Assembly (NCBI GenBank): GCA_024345305.1
Contig: BRON01000019.1
Coordinates: 781,041-845,040, forward strand
Reading direction: 5' to 3'
Length of the DNA: 64,000 nt
Origin: Mrakia gelida
Taxonomy: Eukaryota; Basidiomycota; Tremellomycetes; Cystofilobasidiales; Mrakiaceae
This document shows positions 11,574-24,110 of this stretch, in pieces. Made by a program: the position numbers and the translations under genes. The notes under the pieces were generated by a model, which was not told the DNA's origin, ran no database searches, and saw only the letters and a program-made list of their open reading frames with translations. The number at the start of each line of letters is the position of its first letter. The first letter of the stretch is position 1.

Positions 11574-13962
11574 CTACAAGAACCTCCTCGAGTACTCTCC
11601 CAGCATCAACATTGCCATGCTCTGTCCGTAAGGCATCGAAGTGAGAGGGACGTCCTTGTATCCCTGCAGGTTCGCAAAGACGGGAGTTCCGAAGCTGCGA
11701 GACAGAGGGCGAACGCGAAACGAAACGAGGTTAGCTTCCAGCTCTCTCAAAGCTCGAGGGGCTTCTTCTGTGAGTCTCCCACGTTGACTAGACTTGCACA
11801 TCCCAGCACGAAATAAACGAGGAAAGCAAACTCACCTGACGTCCAAAAGCTCTCCACTCGGCTGAATCCTCTTCACGACTCCTTTCACAGCGGCGTAGGC
11901 AGCCTGCTCGTACTGCTCTCCGACGATGTACTTTTTCCTCAGAGCAGCGAGTATCCCGAAGGCAAAGCCTGCTGTAGCGGAAGACTCGAGGTAGGAGGTG
12001 GGACTGGATGAAATGAGACGCGAGACGCGAAGGGAAGCCGGCGAAGTCAGCGTCTCTTCTCCTTTCTTCCCAGCTCTAGAGAGAAGCGGCAAGAGGATAC
12101 GATGTACTCACTCGTCGATTAGAGTGTTCCAAAGTCCCGTCTCCTTATCCTGGTACTTGACCAACGCGTCGATTTGAGATTGAAGCGTTGAGAGGAGGTA
12201 TTCTCGGATGGGATCGTTGGGAGCGAGGTGGGTTTGAGAGCTGAAGGTTGAAGGGGAGGCGGCGAGAGAGGAGTCGGAGAGGAGAGAGAGGAACTCGGGG
12301 ATGAAGATGGTGACCCTGAGTCGAAAAAGAAAACGAGGGGAGGGGGAGGGGAGGTGGGTGAGTCGGACGCGACGGGCGGAGAAGAGAAGGGTTGGAGAGA
12401 GAGGAGGGAGAGAAAGGACTAACCAAGAGTTTCCTCGTGCCCAGAGAGCATTGGCGTACTGGGTAGAAGGAAGAGGGGAGAGGGAAGGTGAGTAGGGATC
12501 GGGAGCGATGCGAGAAGTCGAGGGGAGGAGAGGGACGAACGTTGTGTCGACCGTCGAACGTCCATCCGTGGAACCAGAGACCGGTCTTCCTATCAGCGAG
12601 ATACCTGAGAGAAGGCGTAGGAGCGGTTCGAAGAGGTCAGAAGATGGTCAAAAATAACAAGGGAACAGAGAGAATGCGACGACGCACTTGATGTGAACGA
12701 GAACCTGTCGCTTCGCCTCCTGAACGTAGTGAGGCCGGTTGAGAACCATACCGATCTTGGCCAGGGGAAGGACGGTCCTGTCGGTCAAGCAGAAACAGTA
12801 AGCAAGCACAAAGGAGAGAAGGAGGAAGGAAAGGAAGAGAGTCGCGTCCCAAACTCACATCATCAAAGTATCGTCCCAAAGCTGACCGAGATGATCCGAG
12901 ACGAAGGTAGTGTGAGCGAATCCACCCTCCTCGTTCCTGGGAAGATCGTTCATGGCCCACTCTCCCCACGAGTCGAGGTAAGGGAGGTAGCTTCGCTCTG
13001 CGATGAGGAGGAGGAGAATGGGGAGCAAGGAAGGAGGTGAGCTCGGGCTTGACTTCGAACAGGTTTGATCCGCCTTTGTCCCCCTCGAAACGTTCCGATG
13101 CTGTCGACCAGAGGGAACTTGAGAAGATGGAGACGCACCTCCGGTAATCTCGTAGAGGTAAGCGAGCGTGAGGAAGGCTGCCATGGTGTTGACGTTCTTG
13201 GAGGGAGTTCCGAGCTTGAACTGAGCTGAGAACCAGTCGGTCATGGTCTTGAGCATCTCGGGGTCACCGGTCATCTGGTAGGACTGGTGGCAGAAGGAGG
13301 AGAGGGGAAAAAGGGAGGGGAAGGGAGGTCGACGTTCAGCTTCGCTTTCGCTCTTCCGAGTTCGCTATCAAAGCTCACCCTGAGGATACCTGAGCAGGGT
13401 TACGCGGAGGGATCTGAGGTCAGCTTCGACGTTGAATCAATGTTGATGGACTCAGAGCTTACCGTACAGCCCAATCCTGCGAAGAACAGCGAAACGAGAG
13501 AAGGAAGGAAGGTCAGCTCAGCCCTCCTTCGGTCCATCTCCCTCTTCTCGCCCGGCGTAAATCTGCTCACCCTTGCGTCCACTCCCATCCTTTACTCCAG
13601 CTCTTGGTATCGACGCTCTTCCCTCCAGGCAAATGAAGCAGAAACTCCCCTGGGAAGAAGAAGAACCGAGTCAGCCTCGAGCTCGAAGGAAGGAGGGCGA
13701 GAGAGAGCAGCCGGCTTCCTCCGTCTCGTCTTGAGCTCGAAGGAGCAGAACAGCATCAGGGAAGGAGCTCACCAGTAGTATCCTCAATCTCGGTGACGTT
13801 CTTGATGAGGAGTTTGACCTGTTGCAAGCTCTCGTCCTTGGTAGGAAGTCCGAGCGAGTCGATGGCGAGGGCCTTCATCCAAGTCGAGGAAGCTCCGGTG
13901 AACGTCGTCCCTGTCATCCCGAATTCGGCGACGTGGTCGTCTTCTCCTTTGCCTGAAGTCAT
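11574..13962 (-). CDS. GH105-type unsaturated glucuronyl / rhamnogalacturonyl hydrolase
   Basis: Enzymes of this family remove the unsaturated uronic acid left at the non-reducing end of oligosaccharides after polysaccharide lyase cleavage, as in pectin or glucuronan use. Twelve exons join in consistent phase from ATG 13962 (MTSGKGEDDHVAEFG) to TAG 11574, giving 419 residues, slightly above the bacterial YteR/RhiN size. Visible landmarks: WSKGWEWTQGIGLYG near the N-terminus, HLGQLWDDTLMMTVLPLAKI, GLWFHGWTFDGRHN, YANALWARGNSWVTIFIPEF, ETGLWNTLID, and the C-terminal TSMPYGQSMAMLML. Two microexons, 13463-13476 (14 nt) and 13379-13389 (11 nt), encode the IGLYG and GILR steps and are needed for both frame and homology. 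I see no signal peptide, so an intracellular enzyme is likely. The substrate is not decided by sequence. Confidence 0.88.
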
Positions 13963-14371
13963 CGGTGAGGATGGAGGAGGGATGGGAAGGGGTGTAAGTG
14001 GGTGAGGTGGTGTGTTGTAGATGGAGGGAGGGAAGCCAGCTTGGCTGCTTTTTTCCCTTCCAAGTCCGGAACGGATTCGACCGCCCTCCCGGCGAAGGAG
14101 GATCGTTGAGCCGCGCCTAGCGACGAGCGTTGAGGTGAAAATATTCGCAAACCGGTTGTTGGGCGTCAGTTTCGTGTTTTGAAGGCAAGTACGAGAAAAA
14201 GAAGGGGGAGTAAAACGCACAGAGATCGATAGAGTCTGAAATCGCGTTCGAGCGAGCGTCGCTAGGTTTTCTACCCTCCTCCCTCCCTATCCTCGAATGA
14301 AACAAAACATGATGATCGTAGAACCAGTAAAAATATAAAGAAGTGAATATGGCTACATTGAAACAGTCCGT
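13963..14371 (-). promoter_or_regulatory. Upstream region of the GH105 gene and 3' region of the next minus-strand gene
   Basis: The 409-bp gap holds the leader of the GH105 gene (A/G-rich on the plus strand near 13963-14040) and, near 14310-14350, an A/T-rich stretch that is a plausible 3' processing region for the downstream neighbour. No open frame of interest. Confidence 0.35.
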
Positions 14372-17300
14372 TTAATCGAAGAGAGCGAGTCCCGTTCCCC
14401 TCCTCTTCTTCCTCTGCCCAGCAGCGCTCCCTCCTCCAGCGATCCGGTTCTTCCCAACCCCCTTCACAGCCTCCTTCTCCTCCTCCGAACTATCTACCTC
14501 CTCCTCGCTCGAGTCTTCCTCGCTCGACGAGTCGTCCTCCGCTCCGTTCTCCTGACTGAGCGACGAGGGTCCGGCGGATCCATGCTGCTGTTGAGACGAC
14601 GGGAGCTTCCCCTTCCCGGTCAAGCTGTTCCACATCGTCTTCCCCCACGACGAGCTCGTATCCTTGTCCTTCCCCTTCCCGTTCGCCGATCCGTTCGTGT
14701 GCTGAGACGAGCTGGCCGATCCTCCTCCGGTGACAGCGAAACTTCCACTCTCCGCCGCCTCAGCCATGTCTCGAAGACTCATCGTTCGCTTCATCCCCGA
14801 ACGCGACTGAGACGACTGCGAGGCTGGAAGGGATGGGTAGATGTTGGTAGTGGGGGTTCGGTGGGAGGAAGAGGCCGGTTGGGAGTGGGATTGAGGGAGT
14901 CGGTTGGGAGTGCTGGAAGCCGCGGGAACCTCGTCGAGGAAGTCTGATGCTGACATTTTGGGACGAGGGCGACGGAGGTTGGTGGAGGGAGGAAGGCTTG
15001 AGAGATCCAGCGTTGGGGGGAGAACGGGGAGATGGATGGATGGGAGCGCTTTGGCTGGGGAGGAGGAGGGTCCGTGATCTGAAGGAGGAGAGACGGACGC
15101 GTCTTCTTCCTCGTCCTCGACTGCAGCGGCAGGTTCCTCGACGGCCGTCTCTTCCTTGATCGACTTGGCGGGAGAGGGAAGCTCCTTCACTGGGACAGCG
15201 GGGACGTATTGAGTGGAAGGGTAGGATTCGGGGAAGGGGTCGTACTCTCGCTGAGTCTCAGGGAAGGATTGAGAGGCGGCGTCGAAGAGAGGGCTGTCGT
15301 CGTGGATGGCGGCGTTTCCGTTGGGGAGCTTCGTCTGGTAGAGGAAGATAAAAAGGGAAGACACGGGTCAGTTCAATAGAGCTTATAGAGCTCGAGAACG
15401 ATCGCGGCGAAGCAGGAACTCACCGACTCGCTCGTTTGAGAATCCTCAGCGATCTTCTCCTCCTCGACCTCGACGATCTCCTCCTCCTTCTGCTTTCCCT
15501 TTCCCGAGATCTCCTCGTCTACCTGCATCGACGACGAAGGTCCCAACTCCTTCTCCTCTTCTACCTCCATCTCGACGTCGAGAGCTGGGCTCTGAGAAGC
15601 TGAAAGCTGCGACTGTTGAGGTTGGGCCGAAGCTCTCCTCGACAACCTGCCTGACGAACGAAGAGGAGTGACCGCCGCTGCGAGAGGCTCCTTGCGAGAT
15701 CGACCTCTGGTGCTCTTGGCTGGGGTATCGACCGTTTCCGTGGGAGAAGGATGCGAGCTAGACTCTGGTTCGACCGATCTCGCGACGCTCGCTCGAGTGG
15801 ATTTGGCGATGGGGAGGGACGATGATGGGGTTGAGGTCGAGGCTACTGCGTTCTGAGAGCGGGTGGATCGAGTCGAGCGAGTAGTCCGAGTGGTGGGAGT
15901 GGGCTGGGACGCGACTGGTTCCGGCGAGGGCTCCTTCTCCTCCACGACCTCTGGGAGGTCCGACGACTCCTCGACAGCCACGGGGTCGTTGATTTCGACT
16001 CCGACGGACTCCGGTTCTGGTGAGGGAGAAGGAAGCTGGAGTTGAACGACGGCCTTGGGGGTGACTGGCTTGTCCTGACTGGAGGGAACGGCGTCCTGGG
16101 TTCGCTGAGAGCTGTTGTCGAGAGCGTTGGCGTCTCGGGCTGCTCGATCGGCGCTGGTGTAGGTAGAAGGAGGTTGGGAAGCCGTGGGCTCATCGAGGTC
16201 GGCGAGGGAAGGTCGAGGGGGTTGGAAGGAAGTCGGTTCGTCGTCCCTCTTCTCGTTGGAGTCGTCCAGCTCGTCCAGATCGGTCTCGAGGCATTCGACG
16301 GCGGCTTCGACGTTCTTCTCGACGGAGGTGGCAGGACCGGTTCGGGACGAAGAGGAGGAGGTGATGAGCGACTCGTTGGATCCACCTTCGGAGCCTTGTT
16401 CGGGTCGCGTCGACGAGGCGTAGTCTCCGATGATGGACGAGGCTGGGGAGCGTCGCTGAACCGAAACGATGTCGTCGTCGTCCTCCTCCTCGGCGTCGTC
16501 TTCTCCTGCTGCGATCATCGTCACGTCTCCATCCTCATCCTCGGTAGGAGAGTCATCGGCGATCTCAGCCTCATGAGTCTGTTGAGGCTGAGAAGCTCGA
16601 AGAGCTGAGGTGATGGGACTGGCCGTCGATTGGGAGATGTCGAGACTGGCCTCGGCGACTTCCTGCTCCTGCTGCTGCTCCTCCTCTTCCTCCGAGTTCG
16701 AGGCTGCTGATTCCTCCTGGTCCTTCTCGTCGTCGGACTGATCGATGGTTCCGGGGAGTGTGAGTCCTTCCTGCTCGTCCGAGTCGAACTCCATGTCTCC
16801 GACGCGTCCGTACTGGCTGGATTGACGTCTCGACGAAGGCTTCTCTTCCTCCTCGGTCTCTCCAACGTCGCTGAGTTCGACCTCGTCGTTCGAAGACTCG
16901 TCGTCGGTGTCGGGAAGAATCTGTCGAGAGAGGGACGATCGAGGAAGGGACTTGGCGACGGGGAGGACGACGGGAGCGGGAGCCTTGGGCGATTGTTTGG
17001 GCTTCGACGCGACGACTGGCTTGACGACGGGAGGTGCTTCCTCTTCAGTTTCCGATCCTGAGTTCGCCGAGGGAGGAGGAGGAGCCTTGGCCGTAGGTCT
17101 GGGAGATGGCTTGGGGAGAGCGGCGATCTTGCGAGGAGTCGTCTTCTTGGGAGTGATGGCGTTGAAGTCCTCGGAGCTGCTTGAATCCGAATCGTCCGAC
17201 GACGATCCCTCTCCTGGAGTCTGCTGGTAGACGTCGGATCCAGCTCCATCGAGCCTAGTCGAAGTCGAAGGAGCGACAGCCGAATCGTCCGAATCTCCTG

Positions 17301-20300
17301 ACTCGTCCGAGTCGCGTTGAGGGGTGGGAGCGAGAGCCGAAAGTCCAAGGGGAGAGGACTGAGCTCGGATTGATGAGGTTGGGAAGATCTCGTCGATCTG
17401 AAGGACGAGGAAGAAGCGAGGAAGCGGTGAGCGAGGCTTCCCTCAAAGAAAGAGAGAAAGCGTGAACGAACCTCTTCTTCCACGACAGCAGCGACGATAG
17501 GAGCAGGAGCATCTTCCTCCCCATCGTCCTCGTCGTCTCCATCTTGACCGTCATCCGACCCGGTGAGCTTGGGACTGTCGTCGTCCTGGAGGGGAAAAGA
17601 CGAGGGGTTAGGTCGAGGAGAAGGCAAGGAGTTCGAGTGAAAGGAAGTGCTCACGCTCTGCTCGACCAGCTTCTCAGCCGATACAACTGAAGTAGAGGGG
17701 ACGAGCTCTTGAGGTTTTGAGGGAGTGGGCTGAAGAAGGAAAGGCGATCGGAGAGTCAGCCACAGACGAAGAAGACGCGTCGAATATGAAGTCAACAAAC
17801 GCGAAACTCACAGGCTCAACCACCTCCTCCATCTCGACGTCAACAGCCTTCCCTTTCCCCTTCGCCAGCCTCCTCGCCTCAATCACAGCCTCGTCCTCAG
17901 CCACCATCTCCTCGTCCTCGTTCCCGACACCTCCCAACCCCATGTCGACCTCCTCGATGGCCTTCTTCTCCTTCTCCTCCCTCTCTTCCAGCAGACGCTT
18001 CTTCTTCTCGTCGTGAGTCTTCGACTTCCTAGGCTTGGTCTTCCTCTTCGACGACTTGGTCGATCCAGTATCGCTCTCCGAAGCTCTCGATCCAGCGTCG
18101 CTCAGCATCGAAGTCGACCGAACAATTTGAGGGCGAGTGCGAGGAGGGAGGGCGGCGAGAACAGCAGGAGCCGAAGGGATGGGAGCTGGTTTGGAAGGGA
18201 CAGGAGCGGTGGAGGTGGAAGGAAGAGGAGTGACGGGTTTGGTAGGTGAAGGGTTCTTGGTCTTGAGAGTGGCGACGGGCGGGAGAGGCAGATCTGACGA
18301 GACGACGACCGGGGCCTTCGACTTCCTCGGCTTCTTCTTGAGAGGTTCGACGACGACGGGCTCAGCTTGAACGACGGGAGCCTCTTTAACGACGGGAGTC
18401 GGCTTGGGTGTAGGGACGGGAGCGGGAGGGGCGGCGACGGCGACGGCTGGCTTGGTGATGGGAGGAGGGGTGGGTTTCGCGATTGGTGTCGACGTTGGCA
18501 AGGAAGCGACGATGGGAGCCGCCTGTGGACGAAGAAGAAGATAAGAGTAAGCTAACGCGTTCATTCTAAGTGAGAGAGCGACGATCGAGAGATCCGAAGA
18601 CGTACCAAAGGAGCAGCAACAACCTTCTCTTTCTTCTCTTTCCTCTCCTTCTTCGCCGCCTCCTTCGCCTCCTTCTTCTCCCTCTTGATCTTCTGCTCCG
18701 GCGTCTCCTCCTGAGCCTTGAGCTCTCGAGACTCCAATCTCCTCTTCAGATGTCTCGGACTCGCGTCCTCTGCGACGACGACGGGGACCTTGGGAGTCGA
18801 CGCGACGATCTTGGACGACGAGGCGATGGCGTTCGACTTCGACGAGGCAGCGACGGCCGGAGTCGCTGTTGACGGACGAGGAGCGACAACCTTAGACCTC
18901 GCAGCGAAGGAGGCAGTGGTAGGAGTACTGATGGGGATGGGAGCTGGAGTGGGAGCGGCGGCTTTGGGGGTTGGAGGAGGAGCGACCCCGTCGGGAACGA
19001 TGAATCCTTTGCTGGCGGCGAGAGCTCGAAGGGAGGGTGGGATGAATCCTCCCATTCCAGGGAAGAACCCGGTGATGACTTTGGAGGAGGGTGTTTCCAC
19101 CGGTTTGGGAGCTGCGACGACCTTGGCTTTAACAACGACGGGAGCTGGAGGAGGAGCAACCTTCTCGACGACGGCGGGAGCGAGCGAGGCCTTCTTCGCG
19201 GCCTTCTTCCTAGGCTTCTCGACGGCGACGGCGGTAGGTTTGACTGGAGGATCGACGTCCATAGGAGCTGCAGCGACGGCGACGACGGCAGGAGGTCCAG
19301 GAACGAGCTTCTTCGACTTCTCGATCTCCTTCGTTCCCTCGACCTCGTTGGCAGCCTTCTTCGCCTTCCTCTCAGCCTTCCTCAGCTTCTTCTCCTGCCT
19401 CGCCAACTTTGTAGCCGCAGCTGCTTCCTCCAGAACCTTCTTGGCCTGTTCCTTCTCTAAAGCAGCCGCCTGAGCAGCGACTCGAACTCGTTCCTCCTGC
19501 TCTGCCTTCTTGCTGAGCTTCTTTGCTGGAGTAGGTTTGACGGCGGAGGCGAGGGTGGGCTTGGGGATGGGGATAGGTTCGAAAGCTGGTTTGGAGACTG
19601 AGGGAGTGGGGAGAGTAGCTGACTTGGTGGGTTTGGCTGCTGCTGGGGTCGAGACGGCGGGAGGAGGCAGAGCGGACTTCTTGGACGAGCTCGCGACGGG
19701 GAGGGGAGCGGCGACGACTGGGACCGACGACGATGCTGTTGAGGCTGGAGTCGAGACCTCGGAGATCCTAGCCTTCTTCTTCTTGGGTTCCTGGACGGGA
19801 AGGGACGACTTGGAAGCTGGCGTAGCTGATTTGAGGGAGGCGACCGACGCGGAGGTCGCTGGAACGACGGTGGGCGCGGACTTGGACTTCTTTGTAGCCG
19901 TAGGAGGGACAACGACGTCGGGAGTAGCGACGACCTTAGACTTCTTCTTGCGCTCCTTCTTGGCGGGGGGAGGCTGGGGAGCAGCGACGGCTGAGTTGGA
20001 TTTCGAGGCGACGGAAGCAGGGACGGGTGCTGAAGGAGCTGGTGCTGCTGCTAGAGCTGGAGGTTGGTAGAAGGGATTGGGTTGCGGCGGGGGTGATGGG
20101 GAGGTGTGAGGAAGAGTGTAGTGGAGGATGAGGACGTTGTCGACATCGGTGGCTCGAAAGTGGAGAGCTTCGAAGTCGGGCTCTGGAGGGAGGGAGGGGG
20201 GGAAGGAAGGACGGCGAAGGAGAGAACACGATCAGCGACGGCTCTTCGAGACCAGGTAGCGCTGAAATAGTGAAGGAAATATAATAAGGCTCACGATCCT

Positions 20301-20991
20301 CGATAGGAATGGGCTTTTGTCCTGCTCTCTCTCGTTGGAACTCGACTCTAGCTCGCTTGGGGAGGTTGAGCTTCGTTCGAACGACGTCCTTGGTCGTTTC
20401 CAGCGTCCAGTCACCTACAAAGAGACGAAAAGCGGAAAAGGGGGGACGTGGTCAGTTACATTCCCACTCATTCGTGCTGATAAAGGGATGTGCAGTCTGC
20501 GAAGGATCGTACGACGAGAGGAAGGGAAAGGGAGAGGGAAGGGAGGTTGAAAAACAGACGGCTCCTACTTCCCTTGAGCTGAGCTCCCCTCAAGAGATAC
20601 CACCTCCTCAGACCCAGTCTGGGGAAGGCTGGAAAGATTTGAGCGACGTGTATGCTTCAACAGAGTGCTAGAACTGACTCCTAGCTCGATATCTGAGCTC
20701 GTCCTTCCTTCCCACTCGTGAGCTCCTTTTTCCTTCGCCCGGCACCAACATCACCCCACTCTCCTCTCCCTGCTCCTCTCACTCCCCTGAGCTCGAAGAG
20801 AGTCCCATATCCTCAACATACCCTCCAGACCTCCCTACCTCGGCCAGAAGTGATTACTAGAGACTGAACTCACGTTGAAACAACCTCTCGAACGTCTTGA
20901 CTCCTTGAAACTCAACCAGAGCCGAAGCCTTCCTCTTGTTCGATCCTGGGCTCATCTCAGCCAGCGTAGGGGCGGTAGAAGAAGAAGCCAT
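14372..20991 (-). CDS. Large low-complexity, probably nuclear protein; N-terminal Dnt1/Net1-like domain is a tentative guess
   Basis: Eight exons (20874-20991, 20295-20414, 18606-20182, 17812-18522, 17655-17729, 17472-17585, 15424-17397, 14372-15334) join in phase to give 1,883 residues. Only about the first 100 residues look globular: VKTFERLFQRDWTLETTKDV, RTKLNLPKRARVEF and HFRATDVDNVLILHY. The pattern could be a beta-grasp-type fold like the N-terminal domain of Cdc14-binding nucleolar proteins (Net1, Dnt1); this is a weak visual resemblance. The rest is disordered: Pro/Ala-rich blocks with many KK and KPRKSK-type basic patches, a Lys/Glu coiled coil near 19300-19470, long Ser/Asp/Glu acidic tracts, and a C-terminus with KRMSLRDMAEAA-like and SSEEDSSEEE segments. 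The composition fits a nucleolar or chromatin scaffold. Function not assigned. Confidence 0.75.
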
Positions 20992-21670
20992 CGTGATGAG
21001 ACGAGAGAGACCTCTAGAAGAAGGGCGAGAGAGAACCGAGAAAGGGAGGGGGTGAAGGGTGAGGGAAGGAAGCAGACGAGGCGATCAAAAAACGCGAAGG
21101 TCGAGAGTTGAGTTTCTGGTCTCGTCGCCTTGGTGACTGCTAGAGACGAGGACTGAGATTTCACCCCGTCGCAGTAGAGTACCGAGAAAGAGGAGGCGCA
21201 GATACAAATTCTCAGTGCAAGATCAAGTTTCTCAAGTTTGCAGATTTTCGCAAGAAGAGGACACGGGAGCGAAGAGCGGTGAGGAAGCGACGCGCTCACA
21301 TGCAGACTTTCGTTTCTTGTCCAGCGTCTTTCATCCCAGTTCAGTACACATCTCAGTTACCTGTCTGTCAATACAGAAGTCACAGCAGTCTCGTCTGCGA
21401 GAGTGGAGCGGTCCATGGGTCTCGGAGGATCGCGTTGTTGACGAGCGCGTCTCCTCGGCCGCGCGACGCGACTTCTTTCCGTCTCCCACCCTTCCACAGC
21501 TACCAATCTCTTCAGAGAGCTCGTTCATCTCGAGGAAATCTTCGAACAAACCTCCGGCCCTCTGCTGAATGCGCTTTCGGGATGACTTCGGCTTTGATCC
21601 TTTCGCTCCTGAGTCCACTTGCCTCTTTCAACCTTGCCTTCCTCCCTTCCACCAATACACCACCATCACA
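20992..21670. promoter_or_regulatory. Divergent intergenic region before the second membrane-family block
   Basis: This 679-bp region separates a minus-strand start (20991) from a plus-strand start (21671). It has a C/T-rich leader before 21671. Short open frames on both strands in it look like chance; no gene is seen. Confidence 0.4.
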
Positions 21671-22224
21671 ATGAGCGCCATGTATGCAGCCGCTCTGCCC
21701 TTCGTGCTCCTTCTCTTCTTCTTGACTACGCTGTGAGTCCGTGCGACGTCTCGCGGCGAAACTTGACGTGGTTCGAGGAAAACGAAACAACCGCTAGCTG
21801 ACCTTGCTCCCTTCCCGTTTGATCGTTACAGCCTGATAAGGATCGCCCTCGAGAGAAGACGGTCGAATAGTCCGGAAGCTCAAGCGATGAGGGCTAGAAT
21901 CATCGAGGCTTTGATGCTTCGAGGACTCGACGACGCGTCGTTGAACGAGCAGGGCGAGGAAAGAGAACGGCCAGAGATGTGGGAGGTTGAGCTGCAGTCT
22001 GACGACTTCACCAGTACAGTGAGTCTCTATTATGTCTTGACGAGATGAGGAAGGCTACAGCTGATCTCCCATCATCTCAGCCGCTCTCGCTCACGTCGTC
22101 GCAGAGGAGGGTCGTCGACCAAAGCGCGTCCCCCTCGAGGTTCCTCACAGTTTCTGTCCTACTTCCATCAAAAGTCAGCCTTGTAGAAGAAGAAGATCTT
22201 CCCGCTGGCCTTGGGGACTCGTAG
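21671..22224 (+). CDS. Tandem-family single-pass membrane protein, copy C (short form)
   Basis: Exons 21671-21732, 21832-22018 and 22081-22224 give 130 residues, the shortest family member. Exon 1 is almost only a membrane helix (MYAAALPFVLLLFFLTTL). Exon 2 starts LIRIALERRRS, giving the basic cytosolic flank, and ends WEVELQSDDFTST. Exon 3 begins PLSLTSSQRR and contains FLTVSVLLPSKV, but it stops at LPAGLGDS where other copies continue with LPE..IGS and a charged tail, so it appears truncated. Intron phases (2, then 0) match the other copies. Exon 1 is 62 nt, exactly as in copy D. A GACGCGTC site lies in exon 2. Function unknown. Confidence 0.75.
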
Positions 22225-22478
22225 GGTTGAGCTGGGTAGGGAGGAGGATGGATGAGGTCGGGGAGGAGGACGGAGGGAATTCGAGTCGATTGTACTATAG
22301 TACGCGCTTCAAAAACTCTTCGTGAGCTCTGAGGGTCATCATATGAGGTCATTTTTCACTCTAGAGAGTCAGATGCTAAAACTCTTGAAGTTGAAAAACC
22401 TGGATAAAATCCCTCAGAAGCAAGCAAGAGCCGCACGAGGCCGTCCTCTTGCTCACCTTCAACCGCATCTTGCCCTCA

Positions 22479-23282
22479 ATGGCCAACTTTCCCGTCGCAG
22501 GTATCTTCTTCATCGGTCTGGCGGTCGCTATCCTCGTAGGGTGAGTTCCACGACTTGCCAGCTCAGGGTTTTCTAGCTATACTTTCTAGCAGACTGGGAG
22601 AAGAGCAGAAGAGAGAGAAAGCTCGAGCTGACCCAGCTTTCCTTCCCTCTTCCCTCTTGTCTTCCGTTCCATCCAGTCTCCTCCGAATCTTCCTCATCCG
22701 CCGTCGACTTCGCCATCTAGAGGTCCTATGGCCGCATCTACGAGGGGATTGGGCTGCACCTGAGAGGGCAGGGAAGGCTCGTATCGTTCTCGGAGAGGAG
22801 CCGGTCTTGAACGAGACCTTGGTCGAGCTCAACGAAGCGAGCAGCTCTCTGGTGAGCTCTCCTTCTTCGTATACCCTCCCTGGTCTCCTCATTTCTTTCT
22901 AGATCTGACCACATCCCTCGCGGCTTTCTCATCTTCGTCTCAGCCTCTCGCTCTCACCCTCCTTCCTTCCACCTCGCCATGCGATCCACCTCCACCTCAA
23001 TCGTCCTCCCTCCCCAACACTCCCTCCCGTTCATCCTCAGCCCCAGCTCCCCTCCTCCTTCTTTCAGTCCTCATCCTCCAACCTCTACCGCCCGACTTTC
23101 CACTGGAAAACAGCTCAGACCTCCCAGAAATCGCGATCGGGTCTCGTCTCGTCGGCGTTGACTCGAGAGAGGAGGAGGATTGGAAGCGGCTGCTGCTCGA
23201 ATCTCGATCTCGGAAGACGGACGCGACAGAACAACAGGAAGAGGAGGAGCCTTCGATACCGCCGGTACCACCAATGGCCTAG
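22479..23282 (+). CDS. Tandem-family single-pass membrane protein, copy D
   Basis: Exons 22479-22540, 22677-22851 and 22944-23282 give 191 residues. Exon 1 (62 nt) is a bare membrane helix (VAGIFFIGLAVAILVG). Exon 2 opens with LLRIFLIRRRLRHLE and later RIVLGEEPVLNETLVEL. Exon 3 starts PLALTLLPSTS, has a Ser/Pro-rich spacer, then LLLLSVLILQPLPPD and SDLPEIAIGSRLVGVD, followed by an acidic and then Pro-rich tail. This is one of the clearest examples of the family's core order. Exon 1 length and phase equal those of copy C, supporting a recent tandem origin. Function unknown. Confidence 0.8.
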
Positions 23283-24110
23283 TTCGGACTGTCGTACATC
23301 TACACGACCTTTTCGCCTGATGAGAGGTAGGATTCGTCGTCCGCGCCCAACCGCGTCGAGGTTCGCCTTGGCCCTCTCCCCGTTCCCCTTTTCCGTCGCT
23401 CAGCACGCTCAGTATCACATCAGTATCTCCGTGAGTCCTCTTCTCTCCAAGGCTTGAATCCATTCTTGCGATGGTTGGACGAGCGGGTTCGAGTCGAGGC
23501 TCGACGTCGAGATTAACGAGTCGCGAGCCGACCGTCTCCTTTCGTTTCTGTCCGACCGTCTTTCATGCCAGACCTCCTCCACATTGATATACCGCTCAAA
23601 CCAGTCAGTCGAACAGGTCGAACGCTCGTTCTTCCTCGAACTGACCTTCCCTCGCGTCCCGTCTTCCCTTCGTCCAGTCTCCTCTCATCGTCCTCGCCCG
23701 TCCTCCCGACCCCAGGGCCACTCCTACCTTCCTCTTCTTCCAACACCAGCATCGTCACCCTACCTTGCGTCCCTTGGTAACCTAATCAGCGGCCTCCCCC
23801 AGCATCACAAGTGAGCCGGTCGACGGAAAGCAAGATCAACTGGACGCGTCGCGGATCGATTCGATCCTCTTTTGCCGTCGATTCGAGGGGCCGTGGCCTA
23901 ACATCCATCCGAGAGGTGAGTACAAGTTCCATATCCCTCTCACAATTCATCTCGAGTGAGAGCATAGCCCTCCGGCAGACGAGAACGGAGAAGCGGGACG
24001 TCAGGCGATCGCTTCTCGCTCATTGATCCCTTCCCTTTTCCTATTTTAATTCCCTCAACTCTCCTCCTCATCCTGACCACCACCCTCTCCTTCCTCTTGC
24101 CCTGCTGTAT
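23283..24110 (+). other. Gap in the family block; possible degenerate extra copy
   Basis: This 828-bp stretch has GTGAGT/GTCAGT donors (near 23431, 23601, 23918), a CTGAC branch site and a CCAG acceptor near 23676. After it the sequence reads SPLIVLARPPDPRATPTFLF, loosely like the PLSL ... VLILPP exon of the neighbours, but it ends in an early stop. No membrane helix exon was found. I record it as a possible remnant, not a gene. Confidence 0.3.
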
